Notes under the pieces: generated by a model
Database searches by the model: none
Told to the model about the DNA's origin: nothing
What the model saw: only the letters and a program-made list of their open reading frames with translations
Assembly: GCA_934693135.1 (NCBI GenBank)
Contig: CAKUVA010000008.1
Location: 1 to 64,000 of the forward strand
From: an uncultured Bacteroidales bacterium
GTDB lineage: Bacteria; Bacteroidota; Bacteroidia; Bacteroidales; UBA932
Length of the DNA stretch: 64,000 bases
Reading direction: 5' to 3'
Part shown: positions 55,143-64,000 of the stretch, piece after piece
How the letters are laid out: each line of letters begins with the position of its first letter
Position numbering within the stretch: position 1 is the stretch's first letter
Made by a program: the position numbers and the translations under genes

Positions 55143-55787
55143 TTATGCATACAACTCCCTAAGAACTTGCAGGGAGCGGATGTTTATGACAGATTCTGTG
55201 TGGAACTCCAGATATTTTATTATGGAATAAGCTATATCATTACGGATGCTTCCGTTGAGGGGAATCAGCATTGACTCGGCAAGGTCTGAAGACATGAATT
55301 TCTCTATGATTTCTTGGTTGTTACCACTGAAAGGTATCATGTCGCTTGCCTCCGGACGGAATCCAAGTGCTATACACAATTCCAGAAGAAAGCGGATGTG
55401 ATAATTACTGAAATCAGTTTCCAGGGCATCTAACGTCAATATCTGGTGTATACACCACTCAAACAGTCCGTCTTCTAATGTTCCGTCTTTGATTGTGCGG
55501 TATAGAACTTCGGCCATGAAGAGCGACATCGTATTTTTATATAAGTTGTTTCGGATCCCATTCAACGGGTGCTCTACCGATGTTGGCTTAGCAGTCCATA
55601 GCTCGGAGCGATGGTTTTCAGTAACTGAAAGGTCAATGATATTGAGCGGTAGATACCATGACATGGAAGATTTCCCTCTTGCATGAATTAAGAAACTTTT
55701 GCGCCCATAGGTGCGGCTCAAGGTGTGCAAGACAATGGAATTTTCCTTTATTTTAGTGAAATTCAGAACTATTACTGCCTCGTCCAT
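55143..55787 (-). CDS. recO: DNA repair protein RecO
   Basis: The 214-residue protein has the N-terminal OB-fold start VIVLNFTKIKENSIVLHTLS and GRKSFLIHARGKSS, followed by a helical region in which RFLLELCIALGFRPEA is the usual RecO segment. RecO helps load RecA onto single-stranded DNA in the RecFOR pathway. It has no zinc-finger cysteines, which is common in Bacteroidetes. It follows rdgB by four bases. Confidence 0.9.
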   Translation of the reverse strand: MDEAVIVLNFTKIKENSIVLHTLSRTYGRKSFLIHARGKSSMSWYLPLNIIDLSVTENHRSELWTAKPTSVEHPLNGIRNNLYKNTMSLFMAEVLYRTIKDGTLEDGLFEWCIHQILTLDALETDFSNYHIRFLLELCIALGFRPEASDMIPFSGNNQEIIEKFMSSDLAESMLIPLNGSIRNDIAYSIIKYLEFHTESVINIRSLQVLRELYA

Positions 55788-55791
55788 AACC

Positions 55792-56427
55792 TTAGGATGT
55801 GTGTTCCTTCAGCCATTCAGCCATCGCCCGAAGTGCTTTTCCTCTGTGCGAAATGGCGTTTTTCTCGTCATCAGTAAGTTCCGCTACTGTTTTGTCAGGA
55901 TAATCATCGGCGATGAATATTGGATCATAGCCAAAACCGCCATTGCCATATTTTGCATACGCAATTTTGCCTTCCATTGTTCCTTCGAAGATATGTGATT
56001 CTCCTCCTATGAAGAGAGTGACGACTGTTTTAAATCTGGCTTTTCTGGTTGCATGGGGCGTCATGATTCCGTATTCCCTTGCTACGGAAGCTTCGTATTC
56101 GTTGAGGGATATCTCATGGAGAAGCTTGTCCATATTTGCAGAAGAATCTTTGGCCGGTCCAGCATATCTGGCCGAATACACCCCAGGCGCACCACCAAGA
56201 ATATCGACCTCAAGGCCAGTGTCATCAGCGAAGCAATCCGCTCCGTCTGTATGTTCATAGATGTATCGTGCTTTCTGGAGGGAGTTGGCGCGTAATGTTT
56301 TACCTGTCTCTGGAATGTCTTCGGTAATTCCTTCTTGCGTGGGCGTGACAAGTTCGAAACTGGTACCGAGAATTTCAGATGCTTCACGTAGTTTTCCGAT
56401 ATTACCTGTTGCAAAAACCAATTTCAT
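55792..56427 (-). CDS. rdgB: Non-canonical purine NTP pyrophosphatase (RdgB/HAM1)
   Basis: The 211-residue protein starts KLVFATGNIGKLREASEIL and contains DDTGLEVDILGGAPGVYSAR and GNGGFGYDPIF, all conserved in the family. The enzyme removes ITP, dITP and XTP from the nucleotide pool. The ATG at 56427 follows the -7 element TACCTTTG (56454-56461, minus strand); the earlier in-frame ATG at 56484 would lie upstream of the promoter. It is coupled to recO. Confidence 0.95.
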   Translation of the reverse strand: MKLVFATGNIGKLREASEILGTSFELVTPTQEGITEDIPETGKTLRANSLQKARYIYEHTDGADCFADDTGLEVDILGGAPGVYSARYAGPAKDSSANMDKLLHEISLNEYEASVAREYGIMTPHATRKARFKTVVTLFIGGESHIFEGTMEGKIAYAKYGNGGFGYDPIFIADDYPDKTVAELTDDEKNAISHRGKALRAMAEWLKEHTS

Positions 56428-56453
56428 GCTTCTCTGATCTCTTTTTATGTCTG

Positions 56454-56461
56454 CAAAGGTA
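56454..56461 (-). promoter_or_regulatory. -7 promoter element of rdgB-recO
   Basis: On the minus strand this reads TACCTTTG, a full match to TAnnTTTG, and it decides the rdgB start codon. Confidence 0.6.
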
Positions 56462-56492
56462 TCAATTCCACCGACAATCTCCAATAATTTGC

Positions 56493-56500
56493 TATTTTTG
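56493..56500 (+). promoter_or_regulatory. -7 promoter element of the S41 protease operon
   Basis: TATTTTTG matches TAnnTTTG and lies 54 bases before the ATG at 56555, back to back with the rdgB promoter. Confidence 0.5.
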
Positions 56501-56554
56501 TGGAATGGATGTTGATGAACATTCGGAAAAAATATTTGGAAAATTGAACCTGAT

Positions 56555-58204
56555 ATGAGAAATTTTGGTAGTGTGATTATCGCGGCAGTTTCACTCGCAA
56601 TAGCTGTTGAACCTGCTTTCGGACAATCGAAAAACTTTAAATTAGGACAATGGGTTGAGATTCAGAATGCGATTTTGAAAGAACTTAACAAATCATACGT
56701 CGATTCTCTTCCGATTGATAGGATTGAAAAAGCCGGGATAGAATCTATGCTCGGAGAATTGGATCCATATACTATGTATGTTCCGGAGGAAGATAATGAA
56801 GATTTCGAGTTTATGCTCGGAAAAACATATAGCGGAATAGGCGCAATTATCTATAAACCATCCAAAGAGAGCAATGTTATCATAAATGAGCCTTACATGA
56901 ATTCTCCGGCGTACAAGAATGGACTGAAATGTGGAGATGAAATCGTGGCTATTGACGGCATGAGTGTTACTGGACTTAAAGCGGAAGAAGCTACTTCCAA
57001 GATGAAGGGGAAGCCTGGTACTTCTGTTGTTTTCGACGTCAAGAAACTTCGTAGTGGTGATGGATGGAAAGCCGGTGATACTGTGAAGGTTACTGTGGTT
57101 CGAGAGAGAATCCATCTTCCAGATGTGGAATATGCCGGAATGGTCAATGATACAACTGGATATATCCTTCAAACTGGATTTACAGAGAATGTGTCTTCTG
57201 ACGTTCGCAATGCTTATTTAAAGCTTAAGTCACAGGGAATGAAACAGCTTGTTCTCGACCTCAGAGGAAATGGAGGAGGACTTATGCAAGAAGCTGTCAA
57301 TATCGTTTCGTTATTCGTACCTAAAGGTTCTCTGGTAGTTTCTTCCAAGGGCAATGCTGAGGCTACTCGTCAAGAGTATCATACTGTGACCGAGCCTGTT
57401 GATACCGAGATTCCGATAATAGTACTTGTGGATTCAGGGACAGCTTCATCTTCCGAGATTGTTTCTGGCGCATTTCAAGACCTTGACAGGGCTATTATAA
57501 TGGGGCGCAGAACTTATGGAAAAGGTCTTGTGCAGAGTGTCCGACCTCTTCCGTACAATGGTCAGTTGAAGGTCACCACAGCCAAATACTATACTCCGAG
57601 CGGAAGGTGTATACAAGCTATTGATTATAGTCATAGAAATGAAGATGGCAGTGTAGGACATATTCCTGATTCTCTTACGCATGAATTTCATACAGCTCAT
57701 GGCAGACCTGTTCGCGATGGTGGTGGTATCACTCCTGATGATACACTAACGGCGGCTAGCTATAGTAGGCTCGTGTATTCTCTTGTCCTAAATGGAATCA
57801 TTGATCAATATGCGCTTGATTATGCTCGCAAGCATGAGAGCATACCTGTATTGAAAGATTTTCATTTCAGTGATGAAGATTATTCTGATTTTATAGAATT
57901 TGCGAAGGGGAAAACATTCGATTATCGTTCGAGTGCTAAGACATTGTTCGATCAAATGAAGAAAGAATTGGAGAAGGATGGTATGGCAGAAGGGATGAAA
58001 GAGCAGCTTGAATCTCTTGGAAAATGCATTGACATAGAAAAAGAACAATTCCTTCGTATGAAAAAGGATGAAATAATTCCATTTATTGAAGAAGAGATTG
58101 CTGTTCGCTATTACTATCAGGAAGCTGGAGTGCAGATGAGACTTCGTTACGACAAGCAACTCAAGGAAGCGTTGAACAAGGTGTCTGAATTAAAAATAGA
58201 TTAA
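56555..58204 (+). CDS. S41 C-terminal processing peptidase (Ctp-like)
   Basis: The 549-residue protein has a signal peptide (ending PAFGQ). A PDZ domain (GIGAIIYKPSKESNVIINEP to GDEIVAIDGMSV) comes next, and the protease core has the catalytic Ser in DSGTASSSEIVSGA and the Lys in RRTYGKGLVQS. Tail-specific proteases cut periplasmic proteins from their C-terminus. The C-terminal 100 residues are helical, as in long Bacteroidetes members. It heads a six-gene operon; ahcY follows with only two bases between. Confidence 0.93.
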   Translation: MRNFGSVIIAAVSLAIAVEPAFGQSKNFKLGQWVEIQNAILKELNKSYVDSLPIDRIEKAGIESMLGELDPYTMYVPEEDNEDFEFMLGKTYSGIGAIIYKPSKESNVIINEPYMNSPAYKNGLKCGDEIVAIDGMSVTGLKAEEATSKMKGKPGTSVVFDVKKLRSGDGWKAGDTVKVTVVRERIHLPDVEYAGMVNDTTGYILQTGFTENVSSDVRNAYLKLKSQGMKQLVLDLRGNGGGLMQEAVNIVSLFVPKGSLVVSSKGNAEATRQEYHTVTEPVDTEIPIIVLVDSGTASSSEIVSGAFQDLDRAIIMGRRTYGKGLVQSVRPLPYNGQLKVTTAKYYTPSGRCIQAIDYSHRNEDGSVGHIPDSLTHEFHTAHGRPVRDGGGITPDDTLTAASYSRLVYSLVLNGIIDQYALDYARKHESIPVLKDFHFSDEDYSDFIEFAKGKTFDYRSSAKTLFDQMKKELEKDGMAEGMKEQLESLGKCIDIEKEQFLRMKKDEIIPFIEEEIAVRYYYQEAGVQMRLRYDKQLKEALNKVSELKID

Positions 58205-58206
58205 AT

Positions 58207-59472
58207 ATGGCAAGTGAAATACGTAATCCCGAACTCTGGAGAGACGGAGAACTTAAGATAGAATGGGTTAGACGACATATGCCTCTTTTGGCAGGACTTG
58301 AGAAAGAGTTTAGTGTTTCTAAACCGTTCAAAGGTAAAAAAATAGCATTGTCTGTACATTTGGAAGCAAAGACTGCTCATCTGTGTGAAATTCTCGCTGA
58401 AGGAGGAGCAGAAATGTTCATTACAGGAAGTAATCCACTCTCAACTCAAGATGATGTAGCTGCAGCTCTTGTCCATGAGGGGCTTAATGTGTTTGCTGTG
58501 CATGGGGCTACTGAAGAGGAATATATGCGTGGAATTCGGAAAGTGATTGAAGCTGGACCTAATATAATAATTGATGACGGCGGAGATCTTGTGAATATGA
58601 TTCATACCGAGTATAAGGAGTTGATTCCTAATGTTATTGGAGGGTGTGAGGAAACTACTACTGGTATTCTTAGGCTTGAAGCGATGAATAAGGCCGGAGA
58701 ACTGGAGTTCCCGATGATGCTTGTGAATAATGCTGACTGCAAGCATTTGTTTGATAATAGGTATGGAACTGGACAATCTGTGTGGGATGGAATAAACAGA
58801 ACTACGAATCTTATTGTCGCTGGTAAGAACGTGGTGGTTGCAGGATACGGTTGGTGTGGCAAGGGAGTTTCTATGCGTGCAAAAGGTTTGGGCGCTGATG
58901 TCATCGTAACAGAAATTGACCCTATCCGTGCGATGGAGGCGGTGATGGATGGTTTTAAAGTTATGTCAATGTCGGATGCTGCTGAGGTTGGCGATATCTT
59001 TGTGACAGTCACAGGGTGCAATGATGTAATCACTTCTGAACATTTCATAAAAATGAAGGATGGCGCTATCTGTTGCAATGCGGGACATTTCGATGTGGAG
59101 GTGGCTGTAGCAGCCCTAAAGAAGATGGCCGTCAGTCATGCTCCGGCAAGGAATAATATAGAATCATACAAATTGGAGAATGGGCGGACGATATATATTA
59201 TAGCTGAGGGGCGTCTTGTGAACTTGGCGGCAGGTGACGGACACCCGGCAGAGATTATGGATATGTCGTTCGCAATTCAAGCTCTGAGCGCCAAGTATTT
59301 GGTGGAGAATGAAAAAAATATAATCCGTAGGAGAGGTGAAATGTTGAATGCTGTTCCAAAGGCTATTGATTACGAGGTCGCATATCGTAAACTTGCGGAT
59401 TGGGGCATCAGTATTGACAATCTTACTGTGGAACAGAGAGAGTATTTGTACGGGAAAGATAGAACAGATTAG
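58207..59472 (+). CDS. ahcY: Adenosylhomocysteinase
   Basis: The enzyme splits S-adenosylhomocysteine into adenosine and homocysteine and so sustains methylation. The 421-residue protein shows the substrate-binding LSVHLEAKTAHLCEIL, GCEETTTGILRL, NADCKHLFDNRYGTGQS and the NAD-binding VVVAGYGWCGKGVSMRA. The C-terminal DYEVAYRKL region lacks the strongly conserved Pro/Lys-rich end seen in some bacteria, but the length is normal for the short type. The ATG lies two bases after the protease stop. Confidence 0.95.
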   Translation: MASEIRNPELWRDGELKIEWVRRHMPLLAGLEKEFSVSKPFKGKKIALSVHLEAKTAHLCEILAEGGAEMFITGSNPLSTQDDVAAALVHEGLNVFAVHGATEEEYMRGIRKVIEAGPNIIIDDGGDLVNMIHTEYKELIPNVIGGCEETTTGILRLEAMNKAGELEFPMMLVNNADCKHLFDNRYGTGQSVWDGINRTTNLIVAGKNVVVAGYGWCGKGVSMRAKGLGADVIVTEIDPIRAMEAVMDGFKVMSMSDAAEVGDIFVTVTGCNDVITSEHFIKMKDGAICCNAGHFDVEVAVAALKKMAVSHAPARNNIESYKLENGRTIYIIAEGRLVNLAAGDGHPAEIMDMSFAIQALSAKYLVENEKNIIRRRGEMLNAVPKAIDYEVAYRKLADWGISIDNLTVEQREYLYGKDRTD

Positions 59473-59490
59473 AATATAGGAGGTTATAAT

Positions 59491-60909
59491 ATGTTTGACA
59501 AAAATGTTTATGTAATTAGACGTAAGTCACTTCTTGCCAGGATGGCGGATAGCGCTGCCGAAGGGAAAAGAGGTATAGCCCTATTCGTGGGTAATGCCGA
59601 GGCTCCAGCCCAGTACAAAGACAACTGCTATAAATTCCGGCAGGATAGTACTTGGCTGTACTTTTTCGGGATTGATCAGCCTCTCTATGCTGCTGTAATT
59701 GATTTGGATAATGGTGATGAGACAATCTTTGCCGATGATGTAGAAATCGGTGATATTATATGGATGGGACCTCAACCGAGTGTTGCTTCTATTGCTGCAA
59801 GCGTAGGTGTGGATAAGTCAGCACCATACAAAGCTTTGGATGGCGTTGTGTCTAAAGCTCTTGCTTCAGGACGTCCGGTGCATTTCGTGAAGCCGTCAAG
59901 ATATTATAATACAATGCGTATTGCCGCTCTTCTCGGATGTGGGAACGATGAAGTTTCAGAGAAATTCTCATTGTCATTGACAAAGGCGATAATTTCGATG
60001 AGGCTTGTCAAAGAGGATTGTGAGATCGAGACGTTGGATGATGCAGGCGTGCTCGGACATGAGATGCATACGGTTGCTCGCAATAGCATTGTCCCTGGTC
60101 GTATTGAACAGGAGATCGTAGGCAGGATGGAGGCTTGTACGCTGGCAAAAGGATGGGGCGTATCTTTTCCTACTATTCTTACACAACATGGGGAAACATT
60201 GCATAATCATCTGCATGATAAAGTTATAGAACCTGGAAAGCTGATGGTAATAGATGCAGGCGCTGAGAATAATATGCACTATGCATCGGATTACACACGT
60301 ACGTATCCTACTGGTGGTAAGTTTACGACTAAGCAGCGTGAAATCTATCAGATAGTATGTGATTGTAATGAGTTTGCGTTTAAGATGACCAAGCCTGGTA
60401 TTTCTTATCGTGAGGTGCATATCGCGACCATGCGTCTGATGTTGGAAGAGCTGAGGGCTCTCGACATAGTTCGTGGCAATATCGAGAATATGGTGGAATG
60501 TGGTGTTGCTGGTTTGTTTATGCCTCATGGCCTTGGGCATAATATGGGTTTGGATGTACATGATATGGAAGATTACGGCGAGGATTATGTCGGTTATGAC
60601 GATGATCAGAAGCGCTCTTCGCAGCTTGGCCTTGGCAGTTTGCGTATGGCTCGTAAACTTGTTCCTGGAAACGTGATTACTGATGAGCCTGGCATATATT
60701 TCATTCCGGCACTCATTGAAAAATGGAAGCGTGAAAAGGCAGATCATGGCTTCGTGAATTATCATAGGCTCGAATCCTATTATGATTTCGGTGGTATTCG
60801 TCTTGAGGATGATGTACTTGTGACGGCTGATGGAGCTCGCAGACTCGGCAAAGAGCGTCTTCCGATATTCCCTGATGATATAGAAGCCGTGATGTCCAAG
60901 AATATTTAA
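59491..60909 (+). CDS. M24-family Xaa-Pro aminopeptidase
   Basis: The 472-residue protein has an N-terminal creatinase-like domain and a pita-bread catalytic domain. Metal ligands are visible in VIDAGAENNMHYASDYTRT (two Asp), HGLGHNMGLDVHDMED (His), NVITDEPGIYF (Glu) and GGIRLEDDVLVT (Glu). The enzyme releases an N-terminal residue in front of proline. It lacks an export signal, so it acts in the cytoplasm. It is 18 bases after ahcY and 13 before the polyprenyl synthetase gene. Confidence 0.95.
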   Translation: MFDKNVYVIRRKSLLARMADSAAEGKRGIALFVGNAEAPAQYKDNCYKFRQDSTWLYFFGIDQPLYAAVIDLDNGDETIFADDVEIGDIIWMGPQPSVASIAASVGVDKSAPYKALDGVVSKALASGRPVHFVKPSRYYNTMRIAALLGCGNDEVSEKFSLSLTKAIISMRLVKEDCEIETLDDAGVLGHEMHTVARNSIVPGRIEQEIVGRMEACTLAKGWGVSFPTILTQHGETLHNHLHDKVIEPGKLMVIDAGAENNMHYASDYTRTYPTGGKFTTKQREIYQIVCDCNEFAFKMTKPGISYREVHIATMRLMLEELRALDIVRGNIENMVECGVAGLFMPHGLGHNMGLDVHDMEDYGEDYVGYDDDQKRSSQLGLGSLRMARKLVPGNVITDEPGIYFIPALIEKWKREKADHGFVNYHRLESYYDFGGIRLEDDVLVTADGARRLGKERLPIFPDDIEAVMSKNI

Positions 60910-60922
60910 TAGCATAGAATTT

Positions 60923-61897
60923 ATGATCAGTGAAATTCAGATTGACGAGACTATACGTAGAATATTTTCGGAAATCAGTTTCTCGAGAGAGCCGGCAGGA
61001 TTGTATGATCCTCTGAGATATATGATAGAAGGTGGAGGCAAGAGATTACGCCCAAGGCTATGTCTTATGGCGTATTCTCTTTTCAAGGATGAATTTGCCG
61101 ATGATGTGCTTCAGCCAGCAGTTGGCTTGGAAGTATTCCATACATTTACCCTGATTCACGATGATATTATGGATAAGTCTCCGTTGAGGCGTGGAAATCC
61201 AACGGTTTGGACTAAGTGGGGTGAAGATGGCGCTATACTTTCAGGTGATGTGATGTGTATTGATAGTTACAGAAGAATAGCTCAAGCTCCTGAATCAGTA
61301 CTTCCTAAAGTGCTTAAATTGTTCAATAATACAGCAGCACAAGTATGTGAGGGACAGCAGTATGATATGGATTTTGAGTCCATTGATAGAGTGACGATGC
61401 CTCAGTATATGCAGATGATTGGTCTTAAGACAGCAGTGCTTATAGCATGTGCGGCCAAGATGGGTGCACTGATTGGAGGAGCTGATGATGAAGATGCTGG
61501 CAATCTTTATAGATATGGTTATGCGCTCGGGTTGGCATTCCAGATTGCTGATGATTATCTCGATGCTTTCGGAAACGAAAAAGTTTTTGGCAAGCCGATA
61601 GGTGGCGATATTGTTAATAATAAGAAGTCATGGCTTACTATAAAGGCTGCTGAACTTGATGCGGTAGCTATGGAGAAAGCCATGTCAATGCCTGTTGGCA
61701 CCGATGTGGAAAAGTCAGATAAGATAAGTGCTGTAAAAACTATCTATACACGTCTGCATGTCGACGAACTTGCACAAAATGAGATTGTTAGGCTTACGGA
61801 TGAGGCGATGGAATGTGTTGAGCCTTTAGAACTCAATAAAGTCCGTTCTGAAATGTTGAAGCGTTTTGCAGATAAGCTTGTTGGAAGAAAGAACTGA
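60923..61897 (+). CDS. Polyprenyl diphosphate synthase family protein
   Basis: The 324-residue protein has both Asp-rich motifs of trans-prenyl synthases: LIHDDIMDKS (DDxxD, near residue 80) and FQIADDYLDAFG (near 208). An aromatic-binding GGGKRLRP lies near residue 36. The product is a linear polyprenyl diphosphate that could supply menaquinone side chains (menA at 10777) or other isoprenoids; chain length cannot be read with confidence. It is in the operon between the M24 and U32 peptidase genes. Confidence 0.93.
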   Translation: MISEIQIDETIRRIFSEISFSREPAGLYDPLRYMIEGGGKRLRPRLCLMAYSLFKDEFADDVLQPAVGLEVFHTFTLIHDDIMDKSPLRRGNPTVWTKWGEDGAILSGDVMCIDSYRRIAQAPESVLPKVLKLFNNTAAQVCEGQQYDMDFESIDRVTMPQYMQMIGLKTAVLIACAAKMGALIGGADDEDAGNLYRYGYALGLAFQIADDYLDAFGNEKVFGKPIGGDIVNNKKSWLTIKAAELDAVAMEKAMSMPVGTDVEKSDKISAVKTIYTRLHVDELAQNEIVRLTDEAMECVEPLELNKVRSEMLKRFADKLVGRKN

Positions 61898-61902
61898 TAG
61901 AG

Positions 61903-63228
61903 ATGCGAAAGGAAGAACTTGAGATAATGGCTCCGGCAGGAAACTTTGAATGTCTGATGGCTGCCATAGAGGGAGGTGCGGACTCTGTATATTTCGGAGT
62001 AGGTAATCTTAACATGAGATCGCATTCGGCCAATAATTTCCAACCGGAGGATCTTGCAGAGGTCGTGAGAATTTGTCGTCAATATGGAGTGAAAACATAT
62101 CTGACGTTAAATATTGTACTATATCAGGAAGACATTGAATCGGCGCATAAGGCTTTGGACTCGGCTAAGGCTGCGGGAGTGGATGCGGTCATCGCTTCAG
62201 ATATGGCGGCGATAATGTATTGTCGTCAAATAGGTATGGAGGTGCATATTTCCACACAACTGAGCATTTCGAATGTGGATGCTTTGAGATTTTATGCTCA
62301 GTTTGCTGATGTTGTAGTATTGGCTCGTGAGCTTAATCTGCATCAGGTAAAGGAAATATATGAAACTATTTTGAAAGATGGTGTTACTGGACCTTCTGGC
62401 AGGCTTGTCCGTATCGAAATGTTTGCTCATGGGGCATTATGTATGGCCATTTCCGGCAAATGTTATTTGAGTCTTCAGACTTATGGGGCATCGGCCAACA
62501 GAGGCGCATGTTATCAGTTGTGTCGTCGAGGATATGAAGTCACTGATCTTGAAACAGGTAATCAGCTTAATATAGATAATAAGTACATAATGTCTCCTAA
62601 GGATTTGTGTACTATTGAGTTCATGGATAAGATAATCGATGCCGGCGTAAAAGTGTTCAAGATTGAAGGTCGTGCTCGTTCGGCTGAATATGTTAAGCGT
62701 TGTGCTCAGTGCTATAGGCAGGCTGCAGATGCTGTCTGTGATGGTACTTATGACCCTGAACTTGCTGCATCTTTAAAAAAGGAACTATCCGAAGTGTTCA
62801 ACAGAGGATTTTGGGATGGATACTATCAGGGTGCAAGGCTTGGAGAGTGGAGCAATGTCTATGGAAGTCAGGCTACTCTCAAGAAAGTGTACTGTGGCAA
62901 GGTTACTAACTGGTTTGATCGTATTGGCGTGGCTGAGATTGCTGTGGAATCAGCTTCTCTGAAGCTTGGCGCCAAGTGCATGGCAATCGGTGCTACGACA
63001 GGAGTTGTAGAGTTCTCTGTTAATGATTTGCGCGTAGCACTTAAACCTGCTGAGGAGGCTATAAAGGGTGTAAGGTGTTCTGTGGCCATTGTGCCTGACA
63101 ACAAAGGTGTAAGAGACGGAGATGTGGAACTGAAGCCAGAAGGCGCAGAAGCTGTCGCGGCTACTGATGGGAAAATACCTGTCAGGCTTCGTCGAGGAGA
63201 CAAGATTTATATATGGGAGAAAGTTTGA
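61903..63228 (+). CDS. U32-family peptidase-like protein
   Basis: The 441-residue protein has the family start EIMAPAGNFECLMAAIEGGA, EMFAHGALCMAISGKCYLS and NRGACYQLCRRGYEV, which supply the conserved cysteines of U32 proteins. Relatives such as RlhA and TrhP modify RNA bases rather than cut proteins, so the peptidase name may not describe the function. It begins five bases after the polyprenyl synthetase and its stop overlaps the next start by one base (TGATG). Confidence 0.9.
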   Translation: MRKEELEIMAPAGNFECLMAAIEGGADSVYFGVGNLNMRSHSANNFQPEDLAEVVRICRQYGVKTYLTLNIVLYQEDIESAHKALDSAKAAGVDAVIASDMAAIMYCRQIGMEVHISTQLSISNVDALRFYAQFADVVVLARELNLHQVKEIYETILKDGVTGPSGRLVRIEMFAHGALCMAISGKCYLSLQTYGASANRGACYQLCRRGYEVTDLETGNQLNIDNKYIMSPKDLCTIEFMDKIIDAGVKVFKIEGRARSAEYVKRCAQCYRQAADAVCDGTYDPELAASLKKELSEVFNRGFWDGYYQGARLGEWSNVYGSQATLKKVYCGKVTNWFDRIGVAEIAVESASLKLGAKCMAIGATTGVVEFSVNDLRVALKPAEEAIKGVRCSVAIVPDNKGVRDGDVELKPEGAEAVAATDGKIPVRLRRGDKIYIWEKV

Positions 63229-64000
63229 TGTATAAAAATTTACTGGTCAATATGAAACATGGATTTAAGGTCGCTGTACTTGTAGCGGGTATTATTGTTA
63301 GCTTTCAGAGTTGTACACCGAAAACATCAATAGAGAATTTTCCTGTAAAGTATGTTCTATCTGCTGATTCTCCTGCAGATTCATCGGAACTGAAATTTCA
63401 AGATGGGAATGTCATGTTATCAATTCCTGTAGGGTATATTCCTAAAGGTGGTATCATTGATTTCAATGCAGTAGTTGAATCATCTCCTGAATGTAGTAGG
63501 TATTATGTTACTGAATATAAGGTGAGGGATACATGGTATCCAGGCGATATGTTTATGTGTTCTGGCAATGAGTCTCATCCTTCAGTCATAATGCAGACTT
63601 TCAGAATGCCTGAGCCGGTGAAAGACATTCTTGAGATTCGTTTCCGCGCGACAGGGCGTGAAAAGGCCGATAGTTCTGCACGTGACGGAATACGCCCGAG
63701 AATGGAGCTCGCTCCAAAAGGCTATGTGGGAGAGTATATTCAGTATTTCGGAGAGGGTGCAGCGAAGGATACCATGAATGTCTTGTGCATAGGTAATTCA
63801 TTTACATATTATAACATGGTTCCGTTCATGCTTAAAGAGATAGCATGGAATGAAGGACATTTACTTCGTGTCAATGCTAGTCTTAAAGGAGGGCAGTCTT
63901 TCGGTCAGCATATGGGGCTGCCTTTGTCTCGTTTTGCGATGAGCAAGGGCAAATATGATTTTGCTTTTCTTCAGGACCAAAGTCAGGCTGCTGCCAATTT
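63228..64000 (+). CDS. DUF4886 lipoprotein, 5' part (cut by the window end)
   Basis: The frame is open from the ATG at 63228 to the end of the window (about 258 codons). A second ATG at 63252 gives MKHGFKVAVLVAGIIVSFQS followed by a Cys, a better lipoprotein signal. After an unassigned N-terminal beta-rich part of about 170 residues comes VLCIGNSFTYYNMVPFMLKE, the first block of the DUF4886/SGNH-like domain, then SLKGGQSFGQHMG. It is a second DUF4886 protein after 27856-29547 but has a different N-terminal region. The remaining part lies outside the window. Confidence 0.75.
   Translation, partial: MYKNLLVNMKHGFKVAVLVAGIIVSFQSCTPKTSIENFPVKYVLSADSPADSSELKFQDGNVMLSIPVGYIPKGGIIDFNAVVESSPECSRYYVTEYKVRDTWYPGDMFMCSGNESHPSVIMQTFRMPEPVKDILEIRFRATGREKADSSARDGIRPRMELAPKGYVGEYIQYFGEGAAKDTMNVLCIGNSFTYYNMVPFMLKEIAWNEGHLLRVNASLKGGQSFGQHMGLPLSRFAMSKGKYDFAFLQDQSQAAAN

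Noticed and set aside
59974..60915. Long minus-strand open frame opposite the M24 peptidase
   Set aside because: The plus-strand frame carries every catalytic residue of the M24 family; the minus frame is a shadow with no domain pattern.
1..64000. CRISPR array, prophage or complete insertion sequence
   Set aside because: No regularly spaced repeats, phage structural genes, integrase or intact transposase were seen.

Overview
The window looks like the chromosome of a member of the Bacteroidales (Bacteroidetes). The supporting signs are a SusC/SusD pair with Bacteroidetes-only lipoprotein families (DUF4843, PKD-like, DUF4886, fimbrillin/FISUMP-like), DUF4271 and DUF2723 (GT117) membrane proteins, no recognisable Shine-Dalgarno sequences, and repeated matches to the Bacteroidetes promoter -7 element TAnnTTTG. 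The genus cannot be fixed from sequence alone. The window starts in the last bases of a 5S rRNA gene, so it lies just downstream of an rRNA operon.

Layout. 1-2.2 kb: 5S end, terminator and a secreted FAD-dependent oxidoreductase. 2.2-4.8 kb (minus): a SUI1-like factor, DUF4271, hemD, rnpA and yidD in one tight operon. 4.9-12.3 kb (plus): DUF2723 glycosyltransferase, lepA, a GT2 glycosyltransferase, menA and a nitroreductase. 12.4-18.5 kb (plus): a heavy-metal export operon made of a His-rich secreted protein, a His-rich adaptor, an HME-type RND pump and a TolC-like channel. 18.5-22.8 kb: a scarred segment with an AAA/DUF4143 ATPase, two related small secreted proteins (one truncated), a frameshifted M23-like gene, a relic of a second DUF4143 gene, and unusual hairpins and repeats. 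22.8-25.3 kb: a TonB-dependent receptor paired with a secreted CxxC metal-binding (HMA) protein. 25.4-26.2 kb: a relic of a C10 (streptopain-like) peptidase and an adjacent small lipoprotein. 26.2-30.5 kb (minus): a DMT transporter, a DUF4886 lipoprotein and gpmI. 30.6-35.0 kb (plus): RNase R, a LemA-like protein and an unknown membrane protein.

35.0-51.4 kb (minus) is the most striking part. Ten genes run from susC/susD through DUF4843, PKD-like, BIG2 and fimbrillin/FISUMP-like lipoproteins to a metzincin protease (DUF5117 type), a UshA-like phosphohydrolase with an altered catalytic motif, a histidine acid phosphatase and comF. No gap exceeds about 30 bases, so this looks like one 16-kb operon for capture and breakdown of a protein- or phosphate-bearing substrate. 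Its substrate is not evident.

51.6-64 kb: a DUF5009 acyltransferase-like membrane protein, a hot-dog thioesterase, a Wzi-like outer-membrane protein, recO and rdgB (minus), then a plus-strand operon of an S41 protease, ahcY, an M24 aminopeptidase, a polyprenyl synthetase, a U32 peptidase and a DUF4886 lipoprotein cut by the window edge. No CRISPR array, tRNA gene, intact transposase or phage module was seen. The strongest leads are the ten-gene SusCD/protease/phosphatase operon and the scarred 18.5-26.2 kb region, where degraded secreted-protein genes sit inside what may once have been one metal-homeostasis locus.
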